Assembly (NCBI GenBank): GCA_016462305.1
Contig: JAEMTM010000066.1
Coordinates: forward strand, 1 to 10,150
DNA from: Sphingomonadaceae bacterium
Lineage (GTDB): Bacteria > Pseudomonadota > Alphaproteobacteria > Sphingomonadales > Sphingomonadaceae
Length of the DNA stretch: 10,150 nt
Direction: 5' to 3'
Shown: in pieces, positions 1-7,016 of the stretch
How positions within the stretch are numbered: position 1 is the first letter of the stretch
Layout of the letters: each line of letters starts with the position of its first letter
Notes under the pieces: generated by a model
Seen by the model: the letters and a program-made list of their open reading frames with translations, nothing else
What the model was told of the DNA's origin: nothing
Databases searched by the model: none
Position numbers and translations under genes: made by a program

Positions 1-1836
1 GTCATAGCGGTTCCATAGGCTCGCCTGATGCTGGGGAACCTGCCCCAAACGCACGTTGTCATTGCCAGCCAGGGTTGCGTCCTGATAGCTATATCCGCCA
101 TGGACTTGCCACGATGACGTAATGTTGCCCGTGACCGCCAGCTCGATGCCTTGCGTCCGGGTCGTGCCGATATTGATGCTGGCCACAGGATTGCGTGGAT
201 CAGGCGTCGTCGCATTGCTGCGTTCCAACTGAAACACGGCCAGCGTCAGGTTCAGATTGGGCTGCACATCCCATTTGCCGCCAATCTCGTAATTTGTGAA
301 CTTTTCCGGCGCGAGATTCTGCTGCGTCACCGTCAGCGCCAAAAACTGGTCGCCGGAGCGTGGCAGGAAAGACTGGCTGTAACTGCCATATACAGAGATA
401 TTTTCCTGCGGCTTGAAAATCAGGCCAAGGCGCGGACTGACTTTTTCGTCCTTCCGGGCAAAGGGCCGGTCAACGACGGGAAACAGGTCAGTGCCGTCAA
501 TGTCGAAATTGTCATAACGCAGGCCAGCAACAACGTCGATATGGTCGCCAAAGCTGATTTGATCCTGAACATAGACGGACAAGAATTTGACGTCGGACAC
601 GGTATCGCGTGTTAGTGCTTTGAAACTGACGGTCGGGAATATGGGATTGGCAAGGTTAAACGTGGCGTTGGACAACGCACCATTGAAACGCCGGTTCACC
701 GATTTTTGATCTCCATATTCGGTGCCGACGAGGATTTTATGCATCAGCGGACCAGTTTCCACATCCCAGACCAAATTGGCTTGTGCGATAAAATTTTCAC
801 GCTGGGTAGGATCGCTATACGCGGCCAAAGCAACGGTGCCACTTTGCGCAGTCGCAGCACCATTGGGATAGACGTTCAGGTAAATTTTGTCATAGTCGCC
901 ATATAATATTGTGCCGCTAAAGCTCAGATTTGAAGTCAACGCACCATCAAGCCGCAGTTTGGCGATCTGCGCCTCCAACTTGGTATGATTGACGCCAGGA
1001 ACGCCAAAAAATTGGTCGCGATAGCCAGCGATCGGGCGGTTGGGCTGACCGGCAATATTAGCGATTGACGGGACTCCTCGGTCGGTTGTGCGGTCGTCAT
1101 GCACATATTCATAGGACAGCCCAAGCGTCCACGCGTCATTGAGTTTGAACGCAACATAAGGGTTCCAGGCGTAACGCGCACCGCCAACGAAATCGCGATG
1201 GCTGTCGAAGTTTTCGTAAACAGCGTTGATGCGCACGGCGGCTGCATCGCCCAAGGGCGCGTTGACATCCGCCGATATATCATAAGCGCCAAGGCTGTTA
1301 ATGCTGGCTTGACCTGCATAAATAAAATCATCGCTCAAAGGTGATTTCTGCACGCGGTTGATAATGCCGCCACCGCCGCCGCGACCGAAGATCAGGGCAT
1401 AAGGCCCTTTCAAAATTTCGACCCGCTCAATGTTATAAAGCCCGCGATAATATTGGACATCGTCGCGCACGCCATCCAAAAAGAAGTCAGCGGTGGTGTT
1501 TTGCCCGCGCAAGGTAATCTGGTCGCGGTTGCCCTCACCTTGGCCCACAGTCGTGCCGGGAACATAGCGCAATATGTCCGCCAGCGAATGATGCGCCTGA
1601 TCGTCCAACTGCGCGCGGGTCACGACGTTGATGGTCTGCGGTATATCGATCAGCGGCGTGTCGGTTTTTGTCGCGGTAACCGAATTGGTCGCAAGATAGC
1701 CCTCGCTTAGGCCAGTCACAATGATCGTCCGGCTGTCATCATAAGCGTCGACATCAAACATTTCTTCGGCAAATGCGGGTTGCCCAAATGCCGAAGCGGA
1801 CAACAAAGCGATAATGGACGCGGACAGGCGAAGCAT
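1..1836 (-). CDS. TonB-dependent siderophore receptor (partial, C-terminus beyond window)
   Basis: An outer-membrane gated channel that imports ferric siderophores using energy from TonB-ExbBD. The reading frame is open from the ATG at 1836 to the left window edge (612 codons), so the C-terminal part of the barrel is missing. Residues 1-23 form a signal peptide (hydrophobic core, cleavage after PAFA). IIVTG at 38-42 is a likely TonB box; there is no STN signalling domain. The plug follows from about residue 55 (TPLIDIPQTINVVTR, then YNIERVEILKGPYALIFGRG and a five-glycine stretch), a pattern typical of TIGR01783-type siderophore receptors and close to the Fiu-like catecholate group. The rest shows alternating aromatic/polar beta strands ending in W or Y. 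AAGG 8 bases upstream serves as ribosome binding site. Two Fur-like palindromes upstream suggest iron repression. The exact siderophore cannot be told from sequence. Confidence 0.93.
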   Translation of the reverse strand, partial: MLRLSASIIALLSASAFGQPAFAEEMFDVDAYDDSRTIIVTGLSEGYLATNSVTATKTDTPLIDIPQTINVVTRAQLDDQAHHSLADILRYVPGTTVGQGEGNRDQITLRGQNTTADFFLDGVRDDVQYYRGLYNIERVEILKGPYALIFGRGGGGGIINRVQKSPLSDDFIYAGQASINSLGAYDISADVNAPLGDAAAVRINAVYENFDSHRDFVGGARYAWNPYVAFKLNDAWTLGLSYEYVHDDRTTDRGVPSIANIAGQPNRPIAGYRDQFFGVPGVNHTKLEAQIAKLRLDGALTSNLSFSGTILYGDYDKIYLNVYPNGAATAQSGTVALAAYSDPTQRENFIAQANLVWDVETGPLMHKILVGTEYGDQKSVNRRFNGALSNATFNLANPIFPTVSFKALTRDTVSDVKFLSVYVQDQISFGDHIDVVAGLRYDNFDIDGTDLFPVVDRPFARKDEKVSPRLGLIFKPQENISVYGSYSQSFLPRSGDQFLALTVTQQNLAPEKFTNYEIGGKWDVQPNLNLTLAVFQLERSNATTPDPRNPVASINIGTTRTQGIELAVTGNITSSWQVHGGYSYQDATLAGNDNVRLGQVPQHQASLWNRYD

Positions 1837-1855
1837 AATGAACCTTTTTGCTTTA

Positions 1856-1872
1856 TTGCGAACGATTCGCAA
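1856..1872. promoter_or_regulatory. Fur-box-like perfect palindrome upstream of the TonB receptor
   Basis: TTGCGAACGATTCGCAA is a perfect inverted repeat with 7-base arms and a 3-base centre, starting 19 bases beyond the receptor start codon. Its core can be read as a 7-1-7 Fur-type site (TGCGAAC-G-ATTCGCA). Placement just upstream of a siderophore receptor gene supports iron-responsive repression; the assignment to Fur rather than another regulator is inference. Confidence 0.65.
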
Positions 1873-1890
1873 ATCTATTTGGGTCCACTA

Positions 1891-1906
1891 TTGCGAATCG
1901 TTATCA
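1891..1906. promoter_or_regulatory. Second Fur-box-like site
   Basis: TTGCGAATCGTTATCA contains TGCGAAT-C-GTTATCA, a 7-1-7 arrangement. One arm is shared with the neighbouring palindrome; the other, read on the opposite strand as TGATAAC, is one base from the classical Fur half-site TGATAAT. The centres of the two sites are 35 bases apart. The site lies between the receptor and arsC starts and could affect either promoter. Confidence 0.6.
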
Positions 1907-1943
1907 TGTGCAATTGAAAATTGTCATAATCGTTGAATTGATT

Positions 1944-1973
1944 TTGCATCTGGGCGATTGTTTGCACTATCAA
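1944..1973 (+). promoter_or_regulatory. Possible arsC promoter
   Basis: TTGCAT (1944-1949) and TATCAA (1968-1973) are separated by 18 bases and lie 27 bases before the arsC start codon, compatible with a housekeeping sigma factor promoter with a transcript start near 1980. The -10 match is only four of six, so this is tentative. Confidence 0.3.
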
Positions 1974-1999
1974 GATTGGACCGAAGGAGTTTTTGAACG

Positions 2000-2347
2000 A
2001 TGCAAGCAACAATTTGGCACAATCCGGATTGCGGAACCTCCCGAAAAACCTTGGCGATTCTGGAGGAAACCGAAGGCGTCGTGGTTTCAGTCATCGCATA
2101 TCGCGAACAGCCATTTACGCGCGCAAAGCTGGAACAATTGTTCGAGGATGCTGGCCTGACACCGCGCGAGGCATTACGCACACGCGGCTCCCCTGCTGAA
2201 GAATTGGGCCTTATCGAAGGTGCATCGCCAGAACAGATATTGGACGCGATGGTCGCGCATCCGATTTTGGTTGAACGCCCCTTTGTCGAAACGGCGAAGG
2301 GCGTTCGGCTGTGTCGGCCTCAGGAAAAAGTGCACGAAATTTTGTGA
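2000..2347 (+). CDS. arsC: ArsC-family arsenate reductase (glutaredoxin-coupled type)
   Basis: Likely reduces arsenate to arsenite in the cytoplasm, using glutathione/glutaredoxin. The 115-residue protein has the thioredoxin-fold N-terminus with HNPDCGTSR at 7-15, placing the catalytic cysteine at 11. The three arginines that bind arsenic oxyanion in the R773/E. coli enzyme are all present in context: R60 (LRTRGSP), R93 (HPILVERP) and R106 (RLCRP). It is shorter than the E. coli plasmid enzyme (about 141 residues), lacking most of the C-terminal tail. AAGGAG (1984-1989) lies 10 bases before the ATG and fixes the start. No arsR, arsB or acr3 gene is visible nearby, so it stands alone. Paralogues such as YffB/Spx share the fold but usually lack this complete arginine set, so ArsC is preferred. 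Confidence 0.88.
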   Translation: MQATIWHNPDCGTSRKTLAILEETEGVVVSVIAYREQPFTRAKLEQLFEDAGLTPREALRTRGSPAEELGLIEGASPEQILDAMVAHPILVERPFVETAKGVRLCRPQEKVHEIL

Positions 2348-2353
2348 ACGGCG

Positions 2354-4093
2354 TTACGCCGCGATGGCATAAGGTTGAATTTCACCCGACAGATACAGAT
2401 TGCGCGCCTTGGCCCGGCTCATCTTGCCGGAGCTTGTCCTTGGCAAGGTGCGCGGTGGTACCAATTCAACGACGCAGTTCATGCCAGTGACCGAACGCAC
2501 CTTGTCACGAATTTGTTCACGTAGCTTGGCACGTTCGACTTCGTCCGTGGTCCGGCATTGCACCAGCACGGCGGGCGATTCTTCACCACCCGGCATGGTG
2601 ACCGCGAAGGCAGCAATGTCGCCAGCCTTAAAGCCGGGCAATTGTTCCACAGCCCATTCAATGTCCTGCGGCCAATGGTTTTTGCCATTGATGATGATCA
2701 TGTCCTTGGCACGGCCAACGATGTAGATATAGCCATTCGACAGATACCCCATATCGCCAGTGTCGAGCCATCCATCGACCAAGCACGCATCGGTAGATTC
2801 CTTGTCGCGGAAATATTCCTTCATCAAGGACGGGCCAGTGCACCACACTTTGCCAATTGTCCTGTCCGCAACTGCCGCGCGGTTTTCGTCGCGGATCTCG
2901 ATGGTCATGTCTTTTACAGCACGCCCACAATTGACGATTGCGCGATACCGGACCGGGCGGTCCGGCGCGCCCGGATGGCCCGTAAGTTCGGTCTCTTCAA
3001 CCAACTCAACCTGAATGCCTTCACCCGGCGGCATGATTGACACCGCAAGCGTGGTTTCGGCAAGGCCGTAGCTGGGCAGGAACGCCGTCGCCTTGAACCC
3101 GGCATCGCCAAAGGCGTCCACAAATGCCTGCATCACGTCAGGCCGGATCATATCCGCGCCATTGCCTGCAAGCCGCCATTTGGACAGGTCAAAGCGGTCG
3201 TTCACATGGCTCTGGCTTGAAATCCGCCGCGCGCAAATGTCATAGCCGAATGTCGGCGAGTAACTGATAACCGTGCCGTCGGCGGCGCTGATGACGTCAA
3301 GCCACGCCAGCGGGCGACGGGCAAAATCCTCCGTCTTCATGTAATCAGTCGACACCTGGTTCGCCACTGGCGACAGAAAACAACCCACAAGGCCCATGTC
3401 ATGATACCATGGCAACCACGACACGCAGCGGTCATTTTCGGTCACTTCCATGCCGTGCGAGTGCGCCGAAAGATTGTTTAACAATGCCTTGTGCGTCACC
3501 GCCACACCATGCGGGAAACGGGTCGATCCGCTCGAATATTGCAGATAGCAAATTTCGTCCGTGCCCGCCGCTGGTAATTCGGTTTTGGACGCAATCCGGT
3601 CGCTGAAGCTCTCCCAATCGAGCCCTTCAACGCCGCAAGCACGCGCCGCGTCATTGGCCATCTCGGCCAGTTCGGCGGGGAAAAACAATATCTTGGGATC
3701 ACAGCTTTTCAACTGCACCGACAATTGATCGACATAGCTTTCCTTGCCGCCAAACGAGGTCGGTAGCGGCAGTGGGACGGGCCATGCGCCGGCATAGACA
3801 CATCCGAAAAACAACGCCGCAAAATCTGGCCCTGTTTCAGCGACCAAGGCAACGCGGTCATCCTTAGCTATGCCGTGGCTGATCAACCGATAGGCCATTT
3901 TCAGCGCATCTTCGCGCATTTCGCTATAAGGATAAGGCCGCGCCAACTGGCCACGCATATCGTGGAAGTTCAATCCGCGCTGACCCAAAGCGGCGTAATC
4001 AAGCGCCGCACCAAGCGTGGCAAAGTCGGAAAAGCGGCGTTGCAAGCTGTCCTGCGTAGGCGTGGATGCGAGTGCGCTCATAGATTTTCCCAT
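2354..4093 (-). CDS. Fatty acyl-AMP ligase (FAAL-like adenylate-forming enzyme)
   Basis: Activates a fatty acid with ATP to an acyl-adenylate, normally for transfer to an acyl carrier protein. All core motifs of the ANL superfamily are present in 579 residues: P-loop YSSGSTRFPHG (186-196), WYHDMG (229-234), YGLAETT (342-348), DTGDMGYL (444-451), hinge GRAKDMIIINGKN (460-472) and the C-terminal catalytic lysine in RTSSGKMSR (K557). The WYHDMGLVG and GKNHWPQDIE stretches and the segment following YGLAETT are of FAAL rather than acyl-CoA synthetase style. Two starts are possible, ATG 4093 and ATG 4081; GGGA lies just before the second, so residues 1-4 may be untranslated. No polyketide, nonribosomal peptide or carrier protein gene is adjacent, so its acceptor is unknown. 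A role in sphingolipid or other membrane lipid synthesis is possible in this group of bacteria but is only inference. Confidence 0.87.
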   Translation of the reverse strand: MGKSMSALASTPTQDSLQRRFSDFATLGAALDYAALGQRGLNFHDMRGQLARPYPYSEMREDALKMAYRLISHGIAKDDRVALVAETGPDFAALFFGCVYAGAWPVPLPLPTSFGGKESYVDQLSVQLKSCDPKILFFPAELAEMANDAARACGVEGLDWESFSDRIASKTELPAAGTDEICYLQYSSGSTRFPHGVAVTHKALLNNLSAHSHGMEVTENDRCVSWLPWYHDMGLVGCFLSPVANQVSTDYMKTEDFARRPLAWLDVISAADGTVISYSPTFGYDICARRISSQSHVNDRFDLSKWRLAGNGADMIRPDVMQAFVDAFGDAGFKATAFLPSYGLAETTLAVSIMPPGEGIQVELVEETELTGHPGAPDRPVRYRAIVNCGRAVKDMTIEIRDENRAAVADRTIGKVWCTGPSLMKEYFRDKESTDACLVDGWLDTGDMGYLSNGYIYIVGRAKDMIIINGKNHWPQDIEWAVEQLPGFKAGDIAAFAVTMPGGEESPAVLVQCRTTDEVERAKLREQIRDKVRSVTGMNCVVELVPPRTLPRTSSGKMSRAKARNLYLSGEIQPYAIAA

Positions 4094-4096
4094 ATT

Positions 4097-4134
4097 GTGA
4101 TTAGGCTGCGGCCCGCATCACTTTTGATAATCAC
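4097..4134. repeat. Inverted repeat GTGATTA / TAATCAC in the FAAL-recX gap
   Basis: GTGATTA at 4097-4103 is exactly repeated in reverse complement as TAATCAC at 4128-4134, with arm centres 31 bases (about three helical turns) apart. It sits 4 bases upstream of the ligase start and in the only non-coding stretch shared by the two divergent genes. It could be a dimer-binding operator or chance; no known regulator is assigned. Confidence 0.3.
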
Positions 4135-4191
4135 TTTCCCTAGCCGAGGATAGCAGTTCAAATTTCGACCCGACTGTGGCAAGAATAGGGC

Positions 4192-4725
4192 GTGAACCAA
4201 CCCCGCCCTGCCAAAAAGCCCGCTCCACCGTTAAATGCGGAAAGGCTGCGTCAAATGGCGCTGCATTATGTCGGTAAATATGCCACCACGCAGGCGAAAT
4301 TGGCGGGCTATTTGACGCGCAAAATACGCGAACGGGGCTGGGACGATGAACACTCCGCAGATATTGCCGGATTGACCGCGCAATTCACGTCCTTGGGTTA
4401 TATCAACGACGCCCAATTTGCCGAGGCCCGCAGCCGGTCCTTTGTCCGCAGGGGCTTTGGCGGGCGACGGTTGAACGAGGATTTGCGCGCCAGCGGCATT
4501 GGTGACGCCGATGCCATAAATGCTAAAGCGCATATGGATGATAGCATTTTCACCGCTGCCGAAAACTTCGCCAGGCGGAAACGGCTTGGTCCCTTTGCAC
4601 AGGAAGCCGCAGCACCGGAGAAACGCAATAAGCAGTTGAACGCTTTCCTGCGCGCCGGACATGGTTTTGAATTGGCGAAACGGTTTGTATATGCCGAACC
4701 CGGTGATGAGATCAGCGAAGACTGA
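4192..4725 (+). CDS. recX: Regulatory protein RecX
   Basis: RecX proteins bind RecA filaments and limit strand exchange and the SOS response in the cytoplasm. The 177-residue, helix-rich protein carries the family pattern of three-helix repeats: LRQMALHYVGKYATTQAKLAGYLTRK near residues 19-44, then RGWDDEHSADIAGLTAQFTSLGYINDAQFAEARSRSFVRRGFGGRRLNEDL around 48-98. The C-terminal third (FARRKRLGPF onward) is less conserved. The start is a GTG whose upstream AGGG is very close (3 bases or fewer), so initiation may be weak; the next in-frame ATG at 4255 would remove the start of the first conserved helix and is less likely. It is not next to recA, unlike in many bacteria. It faces rsh with 2 bases between stops and no terminator. 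Confidence 0.85.
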   Translation: MNQPRPAKKPAPPLNAERLRQMALHYVGKYATTQAKLAGYLTRKIRERGWDDEHSADIAGLTAQFTSLGYINDAQFAEARSRSFVRRGFGGRRLNEDLRASGIGDADAINAKAHMDDSIFTAAENFARRKRLGPFAQEAAAPEKRNKQLNAFLRAGHGFELAKRFVYAEPGDEISED

Positions 4726-4727
4726 GC

Positions 4728-6821
4728 CTAGTCGTAAACGCGGTCTGCTGTCGCCACCGCCTCTGACGCCCGAAGCGCGGAGATGATGCGCATGAGGTGT
4801 TGCAGATCATGCACTTCCAAATCCACCTCAAATGTGTGGAATTCGACATCGCGCGCGGTCATCCGCAGGTGGATGATATTGGCCTTGTGATAGCCGAATA
4901 TCCCTGCAATCTCGCCCAATGTGCCGGGTCTGTTGTGGATGATCACCCGAAGCCGCGCCGACGCGCCGTCGCTGCCCTGCCCCCAGCTCAAGTCAACCCA
5001 GTCGGCGTCCGTCCCACGCGCCAACCGGTCGCATTCAATGGTGTGCACCTCAACCGGCTGCCCCGCCAGCCGCAGCCCGACAATCCGGTCGCCGGGAATG
5101 GGATGGCAGCATTCGCCAAGATGATACCCCACGCCTGGGGTCAAGCCACGGATAGAGATCGCGCTTTCCTGACTCGGAAAATCAATATGGCTGCCATCGG
5201 CCTCGAAACCAGGCACGAGCGCCTCCATCACCGTGCGGTCGTTGATTTTGCCCAAGCCGATGCGATGCATCAACTCGTCCTCATCCTCCAGCTTTAACCG
5301 CGTCAGCGCCGCCATGAGCGCCTTTTTGCCGATTTTGGTCGGCATACGTGCGGCGATTTCTTCATACAGCTTGCGCCCAATCACAACCAGCTCATCGCGT
5401 TCCCGGTGTCGGACATGGCGACGGATGGCGGCGCGTGCCTTGCCCGTGGTCACAAAGTTCATCCACGCCTGTTGCGGCTCTTGCGCCTTGGACTTCAGAA
5501 TTTCGACCATGTCACCATTGCGCAACTGCGTTCGCAACGGCACATGACGGCCATTGACCTTGCCACCGACGGTTTTGTCTCCAAGGTCGGTGTGCACAGC
5601 ATAAGCAAAATCAACGACCGTTGAACCCTTCGGCAACTGGTGCAGCGCACCTTTAGGTGTAAAGGCGAAAATGCGGTCCTGATACATCGCCATCCGCGTA
5701 TTCTCGAGAATGTCTTCGGCATCTTGGCTTGTTTCGAGTATCTCGATCAGATCGCGCAGCCATCCCGCCTGCCCATCGGGCTTGTCATCCTGCTTATAGG
5801 CCCAATGCGCGGCAAAACCATGTTCCGATTTGCGGTGCATCTCGGCGCTCCTGATCTGCACCTCCACCCGCATATTTTTGGCGAACATTATCGTTGTATG
5901 GATCGATCTATAACCGTTGCGTTTAGGTGTGGAGATAAAATCTTTGAACCGTCCGGGCACCATCTGCCAACGCCGATGCAGCACGCCTAAGGCGCGGTAA
6001 CAATCCTCGGTCGTCTCGGTAATGACGCGAAAGGCGTTGATGTCGGTCAGTTGTTCAAACGCGACATGGCGCTCCTGCATCTTTTTCCAGATCGAATAAG
6101 GGTGCTTTTCGCGGCCGGAAATTTTGATTTTAAGGCCAGCCTGCTCCATTTCCCAAGCGATGGTCTGGTTGATCTGGTCAATCTCGATATCCGCCTTGTC
6201 GCGAATTTGCTTCAGGCGGCCCGTTATCGTCTGATAAGCCTCAGGCTCCAATTGTTCAAAGGCGAGCAACTGCATCTCGCGCATATATTCATACATGCCA
6301 ATCCGCTCGGCCAGCGGGGCATAAATATCCATCGTTTCCTTTGCAATACGGCGCCGCTTTTCGGGGCTTTTGATGAAATGCAGCGTCCGCATATTGTGCA
6401 GCCGGTCAGCGAGCTTGACCAAAAGCACGCGTATATCATCGGAGATTGCGAGCAAGAATTTGCGCAGATTTTCGGCGGCCCGCTCATCCTCGGTCTGCGC
6501 TTCAATCTTTGACAGCTTGGTAACGCCATCGACCAATCGTGCGACCTCAGGACCAAAGCGCTTTTCAACATCTTCGATAGTGGTCAGCGTGTCTTCCACC
6601 GTGTCGTGCAGCAACGCAGTGATGATCGTGTCCTCATCCATTTTGAGGTCAGTCATCAGCCCTGCAACCTCTACCGGATGGCTGAAATAGGGGTCGCCAG
6701 AGGCCCGCCTCTGCGCCCCATGCATTTGCACCGTGAACACATAAGCCTGGTTAAGCCGATCTTCATCGACATCAGGTGCATACGCCCGCACCCGCTCAAC
6801 CAGTTCATATTGCCGCATCAT
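4728..6821 (-). CDS. rsh: Bifunctional (p)ppGpp synthetase/hydrolase Rsh (RelA/SpoT family)
   Basis: Makes and degrades the alarmone (p)ppGpp, the cytoplasmic signal of the stringent response. The 697 residues contain every domain of a long Rsh. The HD hydrolase domain has H48 (FSHP), H72-D73 in LLHDTVEDT and D139 in KLADRLHN, so hydrolase residues are intact. The synthetase domain has SGREKHPYSIWKKM (235-248), GRFKDFISTPKRNGYRSIH (290-308) and EVQIR (320-324). The RFKD sequence is the RxKD signature of bifunctional enzymes rather than the ExDD of synthetase-only RelA. A TGS domain follows (about 384-445), then a conserved-cysteine region (GECCHPIPGD) and a C-terminal ACT domain (about 620-697). 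The start is one of two tandem ATGs (6821 or 6818) with no clear Shine-Dalgarno. As the only Rsh here it probably does both reactions. The genes rpoZ and acpS, often neighbours in alphaproteobacteria, are absent. Confidence 0.95.
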   Translation of the reverse strand: MMRQYELVERVRAYAPDVDEDRLNQAYVFTVQMHGAQRRASGDPYFSHPVEVAGLMTDLKMDEDTIITALLHDTVEDTLTTIEDVEKRFGPEVARLVDGVTKLSKIEAQTEDERAAENLRKFLLAISDDIRVLLVKLADRLHNMRTLHFIKSPEKRRRIAKETMDIYAPLAERIGMYEYMREMQLLAFEQLEPEAYQTITGRLKQIRDKADIEIDQINQTIAWEMEQAGLKIKISGREKHPYSIWKKMQERHVAFEQLTDINAFRVITETTEDCYRALGVLHRRWQMVPGRFKDFISTPKRNGYRSIHTTIMFAKNMRVEVQIRSAEMHRKSEHGFAAHWAYKQDDKPDGQAGWLRDLIEILETSQDAEDILENTRMAMYQDRIFAFTPKGALHQLPKGSTVVDFAYAVHTDLGDKTVGGKVNGRHVPLRTQLRNGDMVEILKSKAQEPQQAWMNFVTTGKARAAIRRHVRHRERDELVVIGRKLYEEIAARMPTKIGKKALMAALTRLKLEDEDELMHRIGLGKINDRTVMEALVPGFEADGSHIDFPSQESAISIRGLTPGVGYHLGECCHPIPGDRIVGLRLAGQPVEVHTIECDRLARGTDADWVDLSWGQGSDGASARLRVIIHNRPGTLGEIAGIFGYHKANIIHLRMTARDVEFHTFEVDLEVHDLQHLMRIISALRASEAVATADRVYD

Positions 6822-7005
6822 CGGTTCAACTTGGGTCTTTTACGTTGCGATGCAACAGGAAAATCATTCTAAACGCGTTCATCCTAAGTTCGCCCCAGCA
6901 AAAACTGACAATGTATGTAAAAACGGCAAGGGGGCGGAGGTTCTAAAATATCCTTTTGATCGTTTCTGCAAAAAAACACTTTCCTACAATATATCTGATA
7001 TGTTC

Positions 7006-7011
7006 TATACT
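7006..7011 (+). promoter_or_regulatory. -10-like box abutting the start codon of the 7017 gene
   Basis: TATACT ends 5 bases before the ATG at 7017, within an AT-rich stretch (about 6977-7012). If it is the -10 element, transcription would begin at or next to the start codon, giving a leaderless or nearly leaderless mRNA. This fits the absence of a recognisable ribosome binding site. No good -35 element was found at 16-18 bases; TACAAT (6985-6990) is an alternative -10. Confidence 0.3.
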
Positions 7012-7016
7012 GTTGG

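Noticed and set aside
1365..1385. GCC-rich short repeat
   Set aside because: It encodes the glycine run (GRGGGGG) of the receptor plug, a normal feature of the family, not a repeat element.
151..1710. Several plus-strand open frames (for example 151-615 and 1453-1710)
   Set aside because: They are antisense to the continuous TonB receptor frame, which has a signal peptide, TonB box, plug motifs and barrel pattern over its full length.
6845..6855. Palindrome TTGCGATGCAA upstream of rsh
   Set aside because: Arms of only 4 bases; it shares TTGCGA with the repeated 9-mer but not the AATC part, so it is likely chance.
4797..6872. Many plus-strand open frames opposite rsh
   Set aside because: Shadows of the rsh reading frame; they lack ribosome binding sites and have no recognisable domains.
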